Source of the DNA: Theristus sp. LFF4_11
Taxonomy: Eukaryota; Nematoda; Chromadorea; Monhysterida; Xyalidae
Length of the DNA: 64,000 nt
Direction: 5' to 3'
Assembly: GCA_030248135.1 (NCBI GenBank)
Contig: JASANC010005328.1
Span: 28,790 to 92,789 of the forward strand
A program made the translations under genes and the position numbers. Positions 11,101 through 37,700 of the stretch are shown here, in pieces; position 1 is the first letter of the stretch, and every line of letters begins with the position of its first letter. The notes beneath the pieces are model-generated. The model worked only from the letters and a program-made list of their open reading frames with translations, was not told where the DNA came from and ran no database searches.

Positions 11101-14100
11101 CAGCAGTAGGCAACGAATTCCTGTTCGCACGCACGCATTTACTTCCACACAGCAAATCCGCTAAGCTGCCCGCACAAGCTGCCACGATATCGCGCAGGAA
11201 AACAACCCGAAATCGTTGTGGTTATACCGTTTGTGGTTGTCTTTTCGGATATTAATAGAAAATCAGCCGACACCGTCGAAATCTAACGTTGGCTGGTAAA
11301 AATTTGAAGACAAGAAATGTGGCTTGTTCTGGTGGTGTCTGCTTGTCATGGTGAACGTGTGTGTGCAAACAAACACTGCAAACGCATTTTTTGGGCTCCC
11401 TTACCCGGCGCCGGATTTGTCGCCTCAAAATGGACTGATTCCAACGACAAACATCAATTATCTGGCTGCCTTATTTTCTCGTTGTTGTTGTTCTTGCGAT
11501 ATTTATTTTCACAGTATAAATAATTTTTTCTCTGGTCATTTGTAACGGCTGCTGTGTTTGTGCTAATAGTGAGCAATAATTGAGTGCCGCCAACAGCAGC
11601 AGTGTGTTCTGGTAGAACACACACCAGACACATAACCAGTACATTTAAGAAATCGCATTAGATCGCTCGACACTCTCTGGTGGGCACCCAAGAAACGAAA
11701 CGAACAAGATGAAAGAGAACAACCAGTGTACGAAAACATACTGCGCTCAATCATATGGAATAACAGCATTATTGTGATTATTATTAGCTTACGCGGCTGC
11801 TTTCGGTCGGAGAAGCCGCCCACTAGAGAGGTCAAAAGGCTAGCAGTGGCTTGTTTTACTGCGTGAACGCAAGCAAACAGTAGCTGAAATGCGCGCACAC
11901 TCCCGAGGCACGACTGAATACGGTGTGCGTGCAAACTTGTTCACGCTCACCACAGTCAACGTGGTACGGACCGTAGAAAAATGAGCAATGACCGGTGCAC
12001 GATTTTCAGTTGCCACTCAGCGAAGCTCAACTAATCGGCCAGCCTGACGACAGTTCGGGCACAAGTGTGTGCGTGCCTCTTGTGCCGCGTGTCAATTTGT
12101 TTGCAGATACAGATCACGGCGCGGCCGCCATAGTTTGGGACGTCTTCATCAGAGTGTTCATTCCACAACGACGAGTTTCTGATTGAAGTAAAGCGAATCA
12201 TTTGGTAACCGGAGATTATGTACCTTGTGTGCCGGTGCTGTTTTTTGCCTTTTGTATCTCCGACAAAGAAACATTCGGCTAAAACAGAGCATGCGCGCTT
12301 CAGCCACTTGACGGCGCACAGCAACAACGCAGAACAAACAAAGCGCACAAACACGAATGCGAATGGCTGGCCTTATCTGATCGCGTTCGTTTGATTTGCT
12401 TCCGATGTTGCACTTTTTTCTTGTTTGAGTTTATTCTCACTTATCAAACCGCACCAACATTCACACAGTTCTCAGCGTGTCATTTTCACCGTCTACCGTT
12501 AGCAGAGTGAATGAAGCAAACAACAAACAAATGTCCAACTTTGTGGATTTCACTGCGTCACGTTTGTTCGTTCTACCGCAACGTTTATGTCTCAAAACAA
12601 AACTACTTACTTCACTTACTTTGTTCGGCTACTTTTCACGAACAAATCGCATGCAAAGCCGATCAGGGGCATTGATTCTTTTTTGCGAGGTGTGTTTGCA
12701 CTGTTCACAGTTCTCACGGCCTTCTGGCCCAACATGTGTCTTGTTCAAACTCTTCACTTGACTGGCTGGTGACTTATGTTCTTATGATGGTGTTAAATCG
12801 TCTTTTCAACGTTTTCAATAATAAGAAGAATATAACGCTTCACGTTGATACGAATACAAGAGCGGTGCATAAATTACCCGGTATTAGTTCGCACTTCAAA
12901 AACATTAGTTGTTGTTGTGAAAATCGCAAAACTGCCAAGATAAAGTCTGAGAACAGCCATTGTGCACGCACAAAAAAAATCACCGAAACGCTGCAAAATT
13001 GCATATGGTTTAGCAAGTATTTATTGTGTGACGATTCGAGAAAAAACACAACACGACAAAGCAGCAACATGCCAGACGAACGCTGGAAGTACAGATTTAT
13101 GTGCGACACAAGTTTCTAACACATGCGCATTTACCAGCGTCTTAGTGGACGCATGACCAAAAAACAACGCTCTTTCCACCATGCAGTCGTTTTTCGCACC
13201 ACATTTTTTGAATTCACACCATTTTGTTGACGAGTGGTGGCACTTTATAAATTTTCGGACCAAAAAACAAAGGCTGATCACTCTGCCTGCTGTTGCGTTC
13301 GGTGGTTTCATGGACACTTTAAAAAAAACGCACACTACCTTTGAAAATAGATTTTCGAAACGTTCTGCCGACACCTATAATTTTAACACTCAACGCGATG
13401 GGTAGTCATTAGAATGTGAAAAAATGACACCTTCATTTTCAAAAAATTTACACTGTTTTTCTTCATTGTTTGATTTATGTTTTGGACGTTCGCAATTTTA
13501 GTTCGTTCATGCATCAGTACAACTCTCAAGCGCAACCAACGGCACAGTAGCACAACATTCGAACATGAAAAACCTTGAATTTCTGTAAAACTCTGTTAAA
13601 TTTCACACAAAACGGCTTTGTTTATTCACACAAACGTGTTGGCGAAAAATGATTAATTTTGCGTTAAATTTGTCAGCCTTCAAAAACTATGCAATTAATT
13701 TTCGAACACAGCTTTTTCGTTCGAATACGCACGAAAACATCGCACAGAAACTGCACAAATATTTTTTTGATGACGCTCTAAGAATTCCTGTGTGTCCCGT
13801 TGACTGTTTTTCTCTCAATGATAATGTGGTTTTAAAAAAATTGAGAGGCAACCGCAGACGCAGCATCAACATGTTGCATGTGCACACCATGCTGGACTGG
13901 AACATTTCGAACAGTCAACAGTGATTTTCGTCAACTCTGCAAACACAATTGCAAATGAGCGTTGACAGTTGTGCTGCTGCTGGTGGCGGTGGTGCAGCTG
14001 AATGCGCGGGGCGCGCGCGTCTGAACGCAGATCGACGAAGAAGTGCGTCAGAAAAAAACAACGATGGAAAGTTTTGTTGAACGTGCGAAAAACGGGCGTT

Positions 14101-17100
14101 ACTCACACGAGCGCTGCCCAGTCGTCACTAAACGACTTACGCTGTTTCGCCAGTCGCTCAGCCGTCGATTGCGTGTACCTGTACAGTAAGCTTTTTTCTC
14201 GTACGCGTCATGCGGCGTCCCCTAACGATGCGCGCGATACTCGGTTGTGTTGTTTTTTTCACAGCACAGACGTCGCGACGTGTTAACGATTTTATGTCAA
14301 TTCACACCAACCGGTGCAAGGTGCGCATTCAATCGCGCGCAGCCAGTGGCGAAATTGAGATATTGCGTTCATTGTAAATGTCGAAAACTTTGGCGTGTGA
14401 GCGTGTGAAAACTGTAACTTGTGTGTGTCTCCCTGTGTGTGTATGGTGAATTTTGAAGAAACAACAAGCGACCTCGTGCGCTTGATACCGGTGCATAACT
14501 GCAGAGCCGTTGGCGCATCCGCCGTTGTTGATCATCACCATCAATACTTGAACGCCAGAGTATTAAAAAAACGATCGACATTATTAATGGTGAGCGCACA
14601 GTGATTGCAATGTTGCATGGACACGCGCGCAGCAGCTCCCACGTTGCATGCGTCTGTGTGTGCGCCTGCGTGAAACTTAACACATCGTAAGACGTCGCCA
14701 TGTCAGAAAAAATAACAACTTTATTGTTTGACGCGCCCGTCCGCTCCACACATTACGCCATTTGCGTTTCTTAGACGACAGTTGGCGTGTGTGACTGTTT
14801 TTTTGCAATGGTGTTTTGTTTTAATGCGTGCAACAGCGAGTTATAATTCCACACACGCGTCACCTTACGTGAAATCAGCGATCTACAGTGTACTTTGCAC
14901 GAAACACAAGCGTTGTGCACATCGCACAACGTTGCACGCACAATCCTTATGGCCGTTTCTGAATATATATCGCCGATTAACACGTTCATTTTGACACGCT
15001 GTTGTTCATTTGCGTCTCAGTCGCGCAAGTCTGTTGCGGACGCTGCACCGATTTGTAACTATCAGCATGGCCATTATAAATTTTCGCATCACCATCATAT
15101 CTCACGGCGACAACATCATCGTTGTGCAGTGCAGACAGTTAGAGAACAAGTGCCATCGATTGCCTACTGGCACTGTCGAAACGATACGCGCAATTTTCAA
15201 GTTCAAAACTGCGCTGTTGTTTTCTTTGGTTAAAGGCGTTGACACGGGAAAAAAATCATATGCCATGAATTTTTATGCACATTAAAAACTTAAAAGTCAG
15301 CCTTGCTTGTTTCCCGGTGGGAACATGCAAAAGTGCAAACATGCAACTATTTACAAACCAGCAAACAACTTCTTGAAGGCTGCGCACATGCATTTGACTC
15401 GTTCGATGACCAACGTGTATATAATACCGTGTTTTTCAACGACCACCATATTTTTTGCTTTGTGGTTTTTCACGTCGACCCAGCGCGCACAGTGTCTGCC
15501 AAGGTCCTCTTGCTTATTGTGTTTCTGTTGCTAATCTAAGACGACGATCTTGTGTTACACCTGCAAATGAGCGTTTTCCGTTCGTTGTTTTTGTGCACGC
15601 ATGCGCGCGTGAGGTGTGTTGCATGCTGCTCCTTTAATGGCGCGGTCAATGGAAAAACAACTTGACGAGACAAAACTAAATACAAACAGCGGTACTACGA
15701 CTATGAATGATTCGTGGGAGTGGACACCTTTATGTGAGGACATTTTTCAAAATTACCAGTTTGCCAGCGGAAAGCGCATCGCATAATCAAAGACAACAGA
15801 TCTAACAGAGCAGACCATGAGCATCATATCAAGCGATTCATCATTGTGCACATGAACTGAACAGTCATATAATTACTGTTTCATATGTTTCACAAACGTG
15901 CCCTGAGATGGTGCTTCCTGCTCTCTGACCAAGAGATCACACACAAAGTGCTCGATTTCACGCCTGTTACACGCACAGAACCTACAAATGACATTACTTT
16001 TTTGCACATATAACCGTGTGTATTGGCGTCATGTGTGTGTGGGAAATTACAGGGTGCGTTCATTCATGCCGAAATGCAGATGCTGAAAAGTCATGATCAG
16101 ATTCCGGTTTCGGTTCTTGCCAAAAAATATAAATTTTGAAACTTGAGAACTTGAGAACGTGCAGGGGCAAGCGAGCGCTTGCATCCATGCGCACACACGG
16201 GCATAATTAGCCAGTGCACAACGGAGCGCACGAAACAAGGTGTGACAGTGAAGTGTCAGGTGCGGCGACGTTTGTACGTATCGTGTGACCACACACGCGT
16301 TTTTTTTCAGCATGTCAATTCGTACATACATGTTATTCGCAGCAAGTGGCGAGTAACGACTGTATTTGTCAATGGTATTACTAGTTCGTTGTTTTTCGAA
16401 CATGCTTTTGCATACACACCTCTTCTCCACTGCAAAGTAAATTTGTGTGAAAGATCGAATTACAGTCACGTTTTCGTGTTCGATTACACTCTTGCGTGTA
16501 TACGCAATCGTAAAAAAACGACCACTATATCCGCCTGTATCGATAATTATAAAATACAAACCCGTTTACCACGTCCAATACTAGTAAATTATTTAATCAC
16601 CGCATGAATGTTTGGAGACAAGAAAAAAAACGCGACGAGGAGGTAGATGGAAGTGAAAATATGGCGAAGATTTTTTCGGGGTGCAAAGTGACGAAACAAG
16701 ACGACAAGAAAATTACGACACCTGCGCGCGCATGACAACACCGGGGCGTGCCAGATGTAGCGCCAAGATGTCGCATCACCGCCAAATCTGCCTTCAGGGC
16801 TCACTTGCAAAAACCACTCTCTCCGCATTTTCCACCTTGTTCCGATGCAGAGAAAAACCAACTACATGCATAACGCATGTATGGGTTCATAAAACTATAA
16901 GTACACGCATTTCGTTAACTCGATACGGATGGACCGCCCCACTATTGCATGAGCCATCGGATAGCCGTAGATATGAAATGGTGATAATGGCACGTGTGGC
17001 GACTTGGGGGCGCAAAAACACGATAGAAATCTCTGATGTCCACTTTCGCCATGTTTTCATGGTCAATTTCATACCGTTTTATGACCATCCGGTAATAATT

Positions 17101-17936
17101 ATTACAAAAACCGGCAAAATGCATATATTATAACAGGTAGCCTGAAGAATGGTGGTAGCCGTTGGCTACATTTAGTCGCGTGGTGGATCGCGAAAAGAAC
17201 CCGGCTATTTTTATAGATTGCTGTAGCGAATTTGGCATTTACAATTCAGCAAACAACAAAAAAACTGTAAAACAAATCCACGTTTCTATTGCTGATGAAT
17301 TATAAAAACGCCGCCGAACAGTTTGGTTTAATAAACACATATATTTATTTCGTCGTGAATAAAAGAAGTGTTGATTGTTGTTTTTGCGCATTACACGCAC
17401 TGAACTGAGTGGTGTGCCGATGGAGGCGGTACACTCCGCCCAGTAGCGTACGCGCTGATTGGTCAGAGACACAGACACGCAGGTGTTGGACATACTGTCT
17501 CGGTGCATCGCCATGTGCGTCTGTTAGGGCAGCAGTGCACTCACCACAAACTGGTGTCAATTATTTTTCCTCCTGCCGAAGTGCTTGTTGTTGTACCTGC
17601 CAGTCTGATACTTGTGCGAGTAGACATTATCGGTTTCACAATCAAACAGCAGGAATTTTTCGACCACTTATAGACAACTCTGTTTGTCTTCAGTCTCATC
17701 GCTAACCGCAATTCTGTCAGTTTAACACACAGATTCCATCGTTTCATCCATTTCTCACATTCCACGCAAAGTGTCATTGTCTTGACCACTTCATTATCGT
17801 TGATCTGATACATGCTTTTTAGCAAAACTTCGCTGCCAGAACCACTGTTGCCCAAAACTCCAATTTCCAGATATCGCTGCAGAGCGTCACATTGCGCGAG
17901 CGTACAACACCAATTGTGAGCTGTGTGTGTTTGCCT
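8196..17936. other. Gene-poor tract upstream of the T-box gene
   Basis: About 9.7 kb with no reading frame that looks conserved or spliceable. It contains many GTGTGTG/CACACA runs (for example near 10294 and 14421) and AT-rich patches. The position just 5' of a developmental regulator makes it a candidate cis-regulatory landscape; that is inference from position only. Confidence 0.5.
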
Positions 17937-28736
<10,800 letters not shown>

Positions 28737-31700
28737 TTATTGCTGATTTGAAGCTTGCTGTCACAATGTTTTTGAACGAAGTTGCGCCTGTGTTATGCTG
28801 CTGCGACGATGTGATCGCTTCACACAGTCGTTTAGTGCCAGCGATGAGTTCAGTACGCGTTTTTATGCTGGCTCACTTCAAAGTGCGGTAGCAGAGGCTT
28901 CTTTGGCTCGAGTGCGTTCAGTTTGGCAAGTTGTTTACCCAGCTTTACAATGAAAAAATAATTCCATTTTAGTTTTACTTTAAGGACAATGCATTATTTA
29001 TATTGTATCACACTATTGTTTCGCAGTAGAACACCATTACAAAACGGCTTGTACGGTTCCAATTTTAAAAGCAAGTAGACTTGGTTTGGTTTCACAAGCG
29101 CTGAAAACTTGGTTTCACAATTACTCTAGACACTACGTTACTTGACTGCATTCATGCTCTGCATTGCGTCTGCCTCATTTTTTGGGTTTTTAAATTATAA
29201 TTATTGTCTTCTTATGCGGTAATTAATTTTTTTACCGTACAGGTGATTACCTAACTGATATTACTTGATGTACAGCTTTTAGCCGATTTTGCACACGGTT
29301 ACTGTGGTGTGGCAATGTTTTTTTTTGTTGTCTCAGATTAAAGAACTGATAGTTTATATTTTCGATTTATGGAATTTTTGCGTTAAGATGTCTGTACCCA
29401 GTGATATATTTTTACTTTGTTTTTTTCATTAAACTCTCTGCGTATGTATTATTTTTTAAGGTTCACAAAAGCTAAGTTTTGTTTTTTACAGAGATGTAAA
29501 AATTGTCGCCATGCCATTGAAGGTAACACGTCACGGAACTTATGCACCGCACGCATGTAATACATGTGTAATACATATGTAGATACCTATCCTATGAAAC
29601 AAACGTAAATATGCGTCCTTCAAACAAAAAAGTAGATTTCAGCCCACATCAAAAAATCATGTCAAAGTACAACTGCTTCGTTCCAAGGTGATTATATTCA
29701 TTGCTTAACGATGTCTTTGTGCTGCGTAACGATGTAATGTGATTTGACAGCTACTTTTTACTGCAACGTTCAAAAACGCCTCTGTATGCATGTTCTTGTC
29801 CAACACTTCTTCAACGTGTTTAACTGATGCACTGCACGTTTGGTTTTCTGTTACACTTAAAAATGGGTTTTATGTTAATTCAATTCAAAACAAGTATCAT
29901 GGTTTTTATTCCTACCACAAATTGTTGCGTCCATTTTTAATAAGAGAGTACAATAATAATTGAATATAACTTACTGCTTTGTAAGTAGTAATGACACAAT
30001 CATTTAGTGATGCGTGGTGGTCAAACATTGATCACAAAAGGCAATATAGCTAATAGCTACAGTAACACGATTTATATTACCTAAATACCGTATTTATTTC
30101 ACAATTATATTAAATGTTGTACCATGCCTCGTGTGCCCGTCATTTGCGTGTTACCTTTTCATTAATGGCTACAATGAATTTTTGTCGTGTTTCACAGATC
30201 TAATAAACACATAACAACTAAATACAAATCCATTATATTGCTGGGTGACACAAACGATACAGCGCACGTACACTACCACACTCAGACAAGAAAGACTCAA
30301 GTTTACAATAACAACATATGGTTCAAGCTCGAAACACAACTAGAATTTGCAACAATAAATGCGCCAAAACCCCGACGTGGTTGCGTTCAGGCGTCATTGG
30401 AATTAGGTCTGTTTTACACGCAGCAATTGAACGCTTTGCATATACCGCCATCGCATCCGTCAACGTAGACAATAATAATAATAATAATAATGGTGCGCAG
30501 CGCTACCTTGTTCTCGCGCCCCGTTTGGCTTAGCGAGAGGTGGATAATTTGTCGCCACTTGCTCGTCTATCATGCATCCATGTATGCTCGATTAGCTTTA
30601 TCATTTTTCGGCGCTAGGCAATCTAAAACTACATGTATGTCCATACGCACGATATGCGCGCACACAAAGGCGCTAGCTGCAGGAATTAGCGCCGTGCGGC
30701 GATACACAATATTAGAGTAGATTAATGACACTCCTCTCTCGTCTGGTTACCATTCCAGTTCGCGCTCTACAGAACACGAGAGCATAAAGATACAGGACAA
30801 ATGCCAAACGATCTTACGAGGGGCGGGGCTAATTTGATAACAACGCAGTTTATGCACTTTTAAGAAGGCGACCACTTGAAGCTGTCGGAAGGCAGAACGC
30901 ACTTGCTGTCACGTTTTAAATCAGTGCGCAACTTTTCCTTTTCAACAAACAACAACACAGGTCGTGCGTACCATTGACTGCACTGTGCACACACACAGTT
31001 GCTGGATCAGCAAACATTCTGCAGCTTTTCGACTGTAACTTCTTCATAATCTTACCAATCTTAAACGTAAGCTGCCAAGCTGTGCACCTCACACCGCCAA
31101 TTCGTGTCATTGCTTTAACGCGTAAGCGCATCATGTGTGTTGACGCTATTGTGTGAAAGTTGGCTGAACAAACAACGGATTTTGTTTTCGGCTTCTGGGA
31201 TTGTCTTCTTAAGCGACCAAATCAACACTCGACTCAACGTTGGTGAAAGTGGCAAATTCAGAGTGCATCTGAGAGAAGTGCTCCAGTTGCTTGCTTGTTG
31301 CTTCAGCAGGCTTCAAACAAATAAAACTTTCTTGTTTGTGTGCGACTGACCGCGTTATGTTGAGAAATGAAACACAAACTTTACACTCGCCATAATGTTA
31401 TTCTACCTCGTTCGTAAAAGACACACAATCGCTGCGGTTATCATCGAACCAGCCGTTCGCTCAAACGTCTCTACTGCAATGTGCAATCGATGTGTAACGG
31501 AACAACATGCTGTGCGTGTACGAGAAACCGATGAATTTATTGCACTTTCAGTGGTGTTTTGTCGTGGTGTGTTTAGTGACATAAAAACGCGACTAGCGTC
31601 TGCGGTGGAAAGTGTTGCGCGCAAATAGTTGGAAAATCTGGCAGGCAACGATCGCGAGTCAACGAGCCAAATGACTGATACCGTGTACTACGCTGTACAA

Positions 31701-34700
31701 ATATTTTCGCAACAGCTTGTCGTCACTCAAACTTCGGTTGCGCTACATGTTTCGTGTGTCACTGTTAGCATGTTTGTTGCACGAGCGCCCCTGAGCGAAC
31801 GCCTGCGAGACAGTTGTGTGCAATTCTCGGATTTTGTCGGACGCAAACTTGACGATAGTACATTGATTTCTTAGGAGACGTGCAAAGATCTAGAAAGACT
31901 GAAGGTGACAACAACAGATTCTACGGTACACTGCGTTGCCTACAGTCTACCGTATGCACGGCCAGAGATAAAAAAAGCTTCGCAGTGTCATGCTAGTGTA
32001 TGACGTGACACCACTGTTTTTCACGGTCGTACACACGCCATGCGTGCCATTAGAATGCTGCCGCTCCGGTTTTAGCATTTTAGCTTCGTGCTCTTTTGAT
32101 GTTTGTACCACCGACTGTACAATACACAATGTGTGCGTGTTAGGTGCATATGAAATCGCGCACAACAGAAGCCAGTAGTCAAGTGGGGGTATATCACATA
32201 ACCACGCATTCAAAACAGAATGGCATGCAATGGATGACCGAGGCTAATAAAGTGGTGCTTCAGAAGCGTTTTGACGTTGACGCTTCGCATCCGCTTGCTC
32301 AGCTGTGCAATCGCATGTGTCACAGTCGACAGAGAGAGAAAGCCTTTGCGCGATTGTTTCGGGCGCCGCCGGATTTTACGACACACCGTTATATTGTCGA
32401 TCACGGACTTGTCGTGTCGGGCCTGTTTGCGTGTCTCTCAGCACACATTTCAATGTCACGCATGCCTCCGCGCAAGCGATATAACGCGGCACCAGCAGCA
32501 CCATTTTTATGGCCTACTTGTGCCATTTAATGTTTGTGCGCCCCGATTGGCGTTTCGTCGTCTTTAATGAACCGCACAAAGCGGAGATGGCTCAATATTC
32601 TCGATATTATACAGTATGCAGAGCATAAACAGAATTAAACCATGTCGCGTGCTTATGGCTGATGTTTTTGAAGCCTCTTCGCGTGACCGCACAACGGCGA
32701 CGGGCGCGGTTTTGTCGCTTTCGATCAACACGCCGACAGCAACACAGTCCACCAACACACATGCTTCGTGACACAATCACAGCCGCTTTGTTTCTACTGC
32801 CTAGTTTTCTTCAATCATCAAAGCCCACTTGTTAAAAAAGCAATCGGCAACCGTCGAATCCACATTGAAATCCAGTCATCGCATGTACATGAGACGCAAG
32901 ATTGCATCGCATTGCTATATCGTAACCAGATGATACACATCTATCAACTCAAAACGTTTAATAAGCGCTACAGTAAACATTTCCATATCGTATGACGCTA
33001 ACCAAAAATCGCTCTCAAGTGTTTTTCACAAACGACTATTTTTTCGTTGCTGCGATTAGTCACAAGTGATCATCTAAATACAACGTCACCTTTTTGCGGG
33101 TGTGTGTTCGACTTACGGTAACATGCATACATATCCGTGAAAAATTATGAGCGTCCGATATATAGGTAGACACGTGCGTGTGCACAACAACAACAACAAC
33201 AACTAACAACCACTGCCGCACACAGGCAATTGAGCAGCCAAATCGTGCATAAGCGAGCACAAATTAATGACGCCAGAGTGAACGTTCATACACAATGTAC
33301 ACGTTAGTGGTGGTAATAGCCATGACATTGCCCGTCATATCATAATAATAATCGCCATGGCCGCGAATGAGAGGCAACGAGCGAGAAATGCGGTCAATGT
33401 CGTCACTGCATTTGAGATAGCCGTCAAGATTGTCGCGTCAGGCGATACGTTGCGTTCATGGGCACGAGCGGTCGTCATATGTGCGCTAGTTGTCTCTATT
33501 ACGGCCGGACGTACGACGAATTATGATGTCAAGTCGGCCGCTCAGTGCACAACGACATCAGATAAAACGTCTATCCCATTTGCAGCATATCGCACCATTC
33601 GCGCGACACCATACACCTTAATGTGTATCGATAGATGGAATTCATGCATTCTAGGAGGTATGATATATATGTACGTGGACACGCATAACACTGTCAACCA
33701 ACGTCTCCTTCAATATGGAGCAGGGCGACAATTTTTCCGGACACTAACCAAGAGAGAGAGAGAATAGAGACACGTACAGCAGTGGAATAGGAGAGCGCGC
33801 GCGAAACACATGAAAGTGCACGCCTGTCATAACCGTACATGTTGGTCGCATATCACACGTGACGGCGGTGGTGTCGCGTCGCGTCGATTCGACAACATTG
33901 ATCATAATATTTGACATGGTCATTTTGCGTCTCTCACTTTTTGCAGCAATATAACGCCGCCATGACACGTACACACACACATCACATGCATACGATTGCA
34001 CGGTCAGGGGCAGCGCTTTGGTCTATGTGGTAGTGCCATGCCAATTGCTGTGGACCGACTATACGCGTGTGATTCTCAACACCATCCATGTTTTTATGCG
34101 ATTTAAAACGTTGACTCGCCGTGTGGCGTGCAAAAGCAAACAAACAAACACACATGTTGTACACATGGTTGACGGACACAACAAACACACACGCACACAC
34201 AACATCACGAACTGCACACATTCAACCGTGGTGGCACTACTGAAGAAGCATGCACACTTGCTGCGCACATGCACGGCACGCCGCACGCAGCGTCGTTATT
34301 ATGTCATTTACGCGATATGCGCACAGCGTGCACACGCCTCTCTCCCGTTTCGAACGAGCGTTCGGCTGGCGATACGCGTAATTGACTGGATTACACATTT
34401 GTGCAGAAAGTGTGGTGCACACACTGGCACTTTTGGTGGCAATACAGCGGCAGTCGGCGGAATACTTATAACAGTGAAATAAAGTCACTGAATTATTATG
34501 TTCATGCAAAATTTATGTGTTGTTGCGTTGATCGTATACGCAATACAGACGTGCGCGCGTCCAGCTCAAACCTAAACTGTTTTGCACACCGCGCCGAAGT
34601 TAATAAAATGCGTGACAGATACATCTTTATTTATAAAGACACGGCCACACGGGCGGGCAGACAGACACGCGGATAACCATGACAGTATTTAGACTGTACA

Positions 34701-37700
34701 TGTACCAATTGTATATGTGCACATGACACGGTGTCAGGGACCGTGTACTTGTATCAAAGCCCGAAATCAAATTTGTGAAACTGCGTGTAGCAGCTAAACT
34801 AACAGCACCAATCATGGAATACACATTCTATAAATTATCTAGCGTATCCTAACCCTTGATCTCCTCCAGAAAATGAACCAATGGAGCAAAACACTCGCAA
34901 AATCTCAGTTCAGACTATTTTCCAGCAGACACATGTATCATAAAGTGCACTGTGTATTGCTTTGGCGCCGCTGCGGGTGTCACACATATTGAAAGCATTA
35001 GAGCGGATAATGACGCCTCGCCTCATGCTGAAAAAGGTGCCGCGCACTTAGTCAAATTAGCGGAAACCAGTATGCATACATATACATACATAGGTAACGT
35101 AACATTGTGCCTGGTTGTGATAGGATTAGCCTTTTCACAGTTTCACGCATGCAGGCGCGAATGTTAGCACCATGTTCTCGCACTCGTTTTAATGGACCCC
35201 AGCATGTCCATGCGTTCTGTGTGTTGCCTCTGACAACAACACCGAACAAAACGAACCATGTCATAATAAGCATAATCTATTATGAACTGCACCATTCATT
35301 CAAATCACACGTGTTCAGGTGACATGTTTTGTGGCACTACTCGATTGCGCAGTTTCTGCTGAAGCGTATCACGAAACATGTGCATGTGCACTACCGTCAG
35401 TTGGTTTGGTTGCCAAAACGGAACCTGCGCCAACACAAGCAAACGCACTACTCCTCACACGCACCTTCCAACACCGGGGACTTGCAACATATAAGATACA
35501 TATGTACACGGTTGAAAGAAAAGTCGTTATTGCTCAATTGACAAGTAAACAGAGGGGCAGTGACACTACAGATTTGAAAATTATAGTCGGGCAGCTTCAG
35601 ATTTGTTGTTTCTATCAACAATAAAAGTGCCTTTGTTGTTGGCTACTGCAACAGCAACACATCACCCAAGCACATCCCACGGGAGAAAACGAAAATACGG
35701 ATTTTGACGAATGCGTATGATGCTCATTTACGCATGTGCACGTCAGGGGCGCTAAGCGGCATATCACTTTTTTTGTCGTTTTCGCGCACGCAGGGTTTGG
35801 GCGATGATTTGGGAGGTCCCAGATGGCATAATTGGCGTCGGTCTATAGTAAAGTCGTAACACGACTATGTGGCAATGGATTTTATTAACAACAACCTCGA
35901 TAACAACGCGACAATAACATCAACCCAACAATATTACGACCACCGTGGATCTGTGCACCAAAACGAGTACATTATTCAGTGCAAAAACGAAGGAGATGGT
36001 GGTGATGTTGTTAATAAGCCCAATCGTTTTACGATCTTACGCATCGATTGTCGCGGTGTGGTTTTTCTGATGCTTTTTTATGGTGTGGCAACCTCCGACG
36101 TACGCACGTCTAATTGTCCGGCACACCATTGGAACAGATGGGGGCGGTTTTTTAATCAGGTCGACATCCTTGCCAGGAACAAGCGAGTCAAAGTCAATCG
36201 GTTCAGTTCAGTGTGCAGGTAATGCTGGTCATGATAACGATCTTGCTGACCAGTATGCTGTTGCTGTTCATTTATAAAAGGCGGTGCAATCCTTTTGTAC
36301 AAGCGCGTTGCTCATTTTTACCTTCATTTATCAGGGCAGGTGCGGCGTTACACGTCTCAAAGAAAGAAATGACTGCACCATTGGAGCAATGAAAATCCAA
36401 GGTGCTACATGTTCACATGCATGAATTTTACTATGCACTCATTACTACCTGAAAAATGCTCGCTTTTTATTTATCGCACTCGCACCATACAGGTACATTC
36501 CACGCACAATTGCAACATGAGTAGCACAACACCTGAGCCGTAAAACATCGAATGACGGAACATGACATGCGAATTACGCTTAGCTTTGCATTACATGCGC
36601 AGCTGTCCGTGAATCGGATTTGCAGTTAATGATTTGCAGTCAATTGATGATTGGTTCTGCGACAATTTGAATAGAAGGGACGAACCGCTCGTTATCATGC
36701 GTACATGTATTTGTACTTATGTTTGAAACATTGATCAATTTTTAGCGTCTGTGTCAAAAGACCGGGTCTGGTGTTCGTTTAGATTTTCAATGGGTATACG
36801 GTAGTACTGCTGGTTATCTCATTGTAATTAGACACCGAGCCAACAAAAAGTATTGCAGCAACCAAGAAAGGTGCAGTCCACATGCGACAGTGTTGTCTTC
36901 AATCAGAAACCTGGTCGCATACAACATCAACACGCATGGTGCTACAGTCTGAGTGGCAGTGTCACTGGTCAATCGGTAGTCTTTCGCAGAAATAACTGTC
37001 TTAGTGTTTACACAAGTTGTTAAACGCTGAGCACCCGGTTCGACAATCGAGCATATATTCATCGTGCCGTATTTTCCGTTTTAAACGGAGCACACTCACA
37101 CGCCCATCAGACACACACAACACACAAGAGTACTTCAGGTTCAGGTTTCACCTAGTGCTCTCGCAACCACCATAAACAGTTAGCAGGTGTATATAGACAG
37201 ACAGAGATTTTTGGATCGTGCAGCTTGTTTAGTCTGCAATAAGAGCGTACTTCAGTACGACTTTTGCCGTCCAAATTCTGCACTTATCGGACCGGCCATC
37301 TGAATCAGACCCAGTGCGAATGGTGCTGAAAACTGTCACGTTTTTGTTGCCCTTCGCGGCGCCGGAGCACGTATAATGCGATTAATCATTTTTTCATTTC
37401 ATAACGTACGTGTGGCCTTGCGTTTAGACCAGGAGGAAATGTGACTGACGGACGCCGCCACGTAATACGGCAACCAGTACTGCTACAGTACTATTATTCA
37501 TGTGAGCAATCAGCGAATGGGCAGGGGCAGTTATTGTGAGCGTTTGAAAACATGCACTTGATACGTGTGTGCACACAATTGTTGCGCTCAAATCAGCCGA
37601 CAATAATATGACCACGTAGTCACCTTTCGCTCGCCGATTCTCTGGAAACTCGTGCTCAACAATCACGACAGCCATCCAACCAACCACCTGGTCAATTTAT

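Noticed and set aside
35869..36222. 117-codon plus-strand frame downstream of the T-box gene
   Set aside because: No recognisable domain, no splice partners, and composition like surrounding non-coding DNA.
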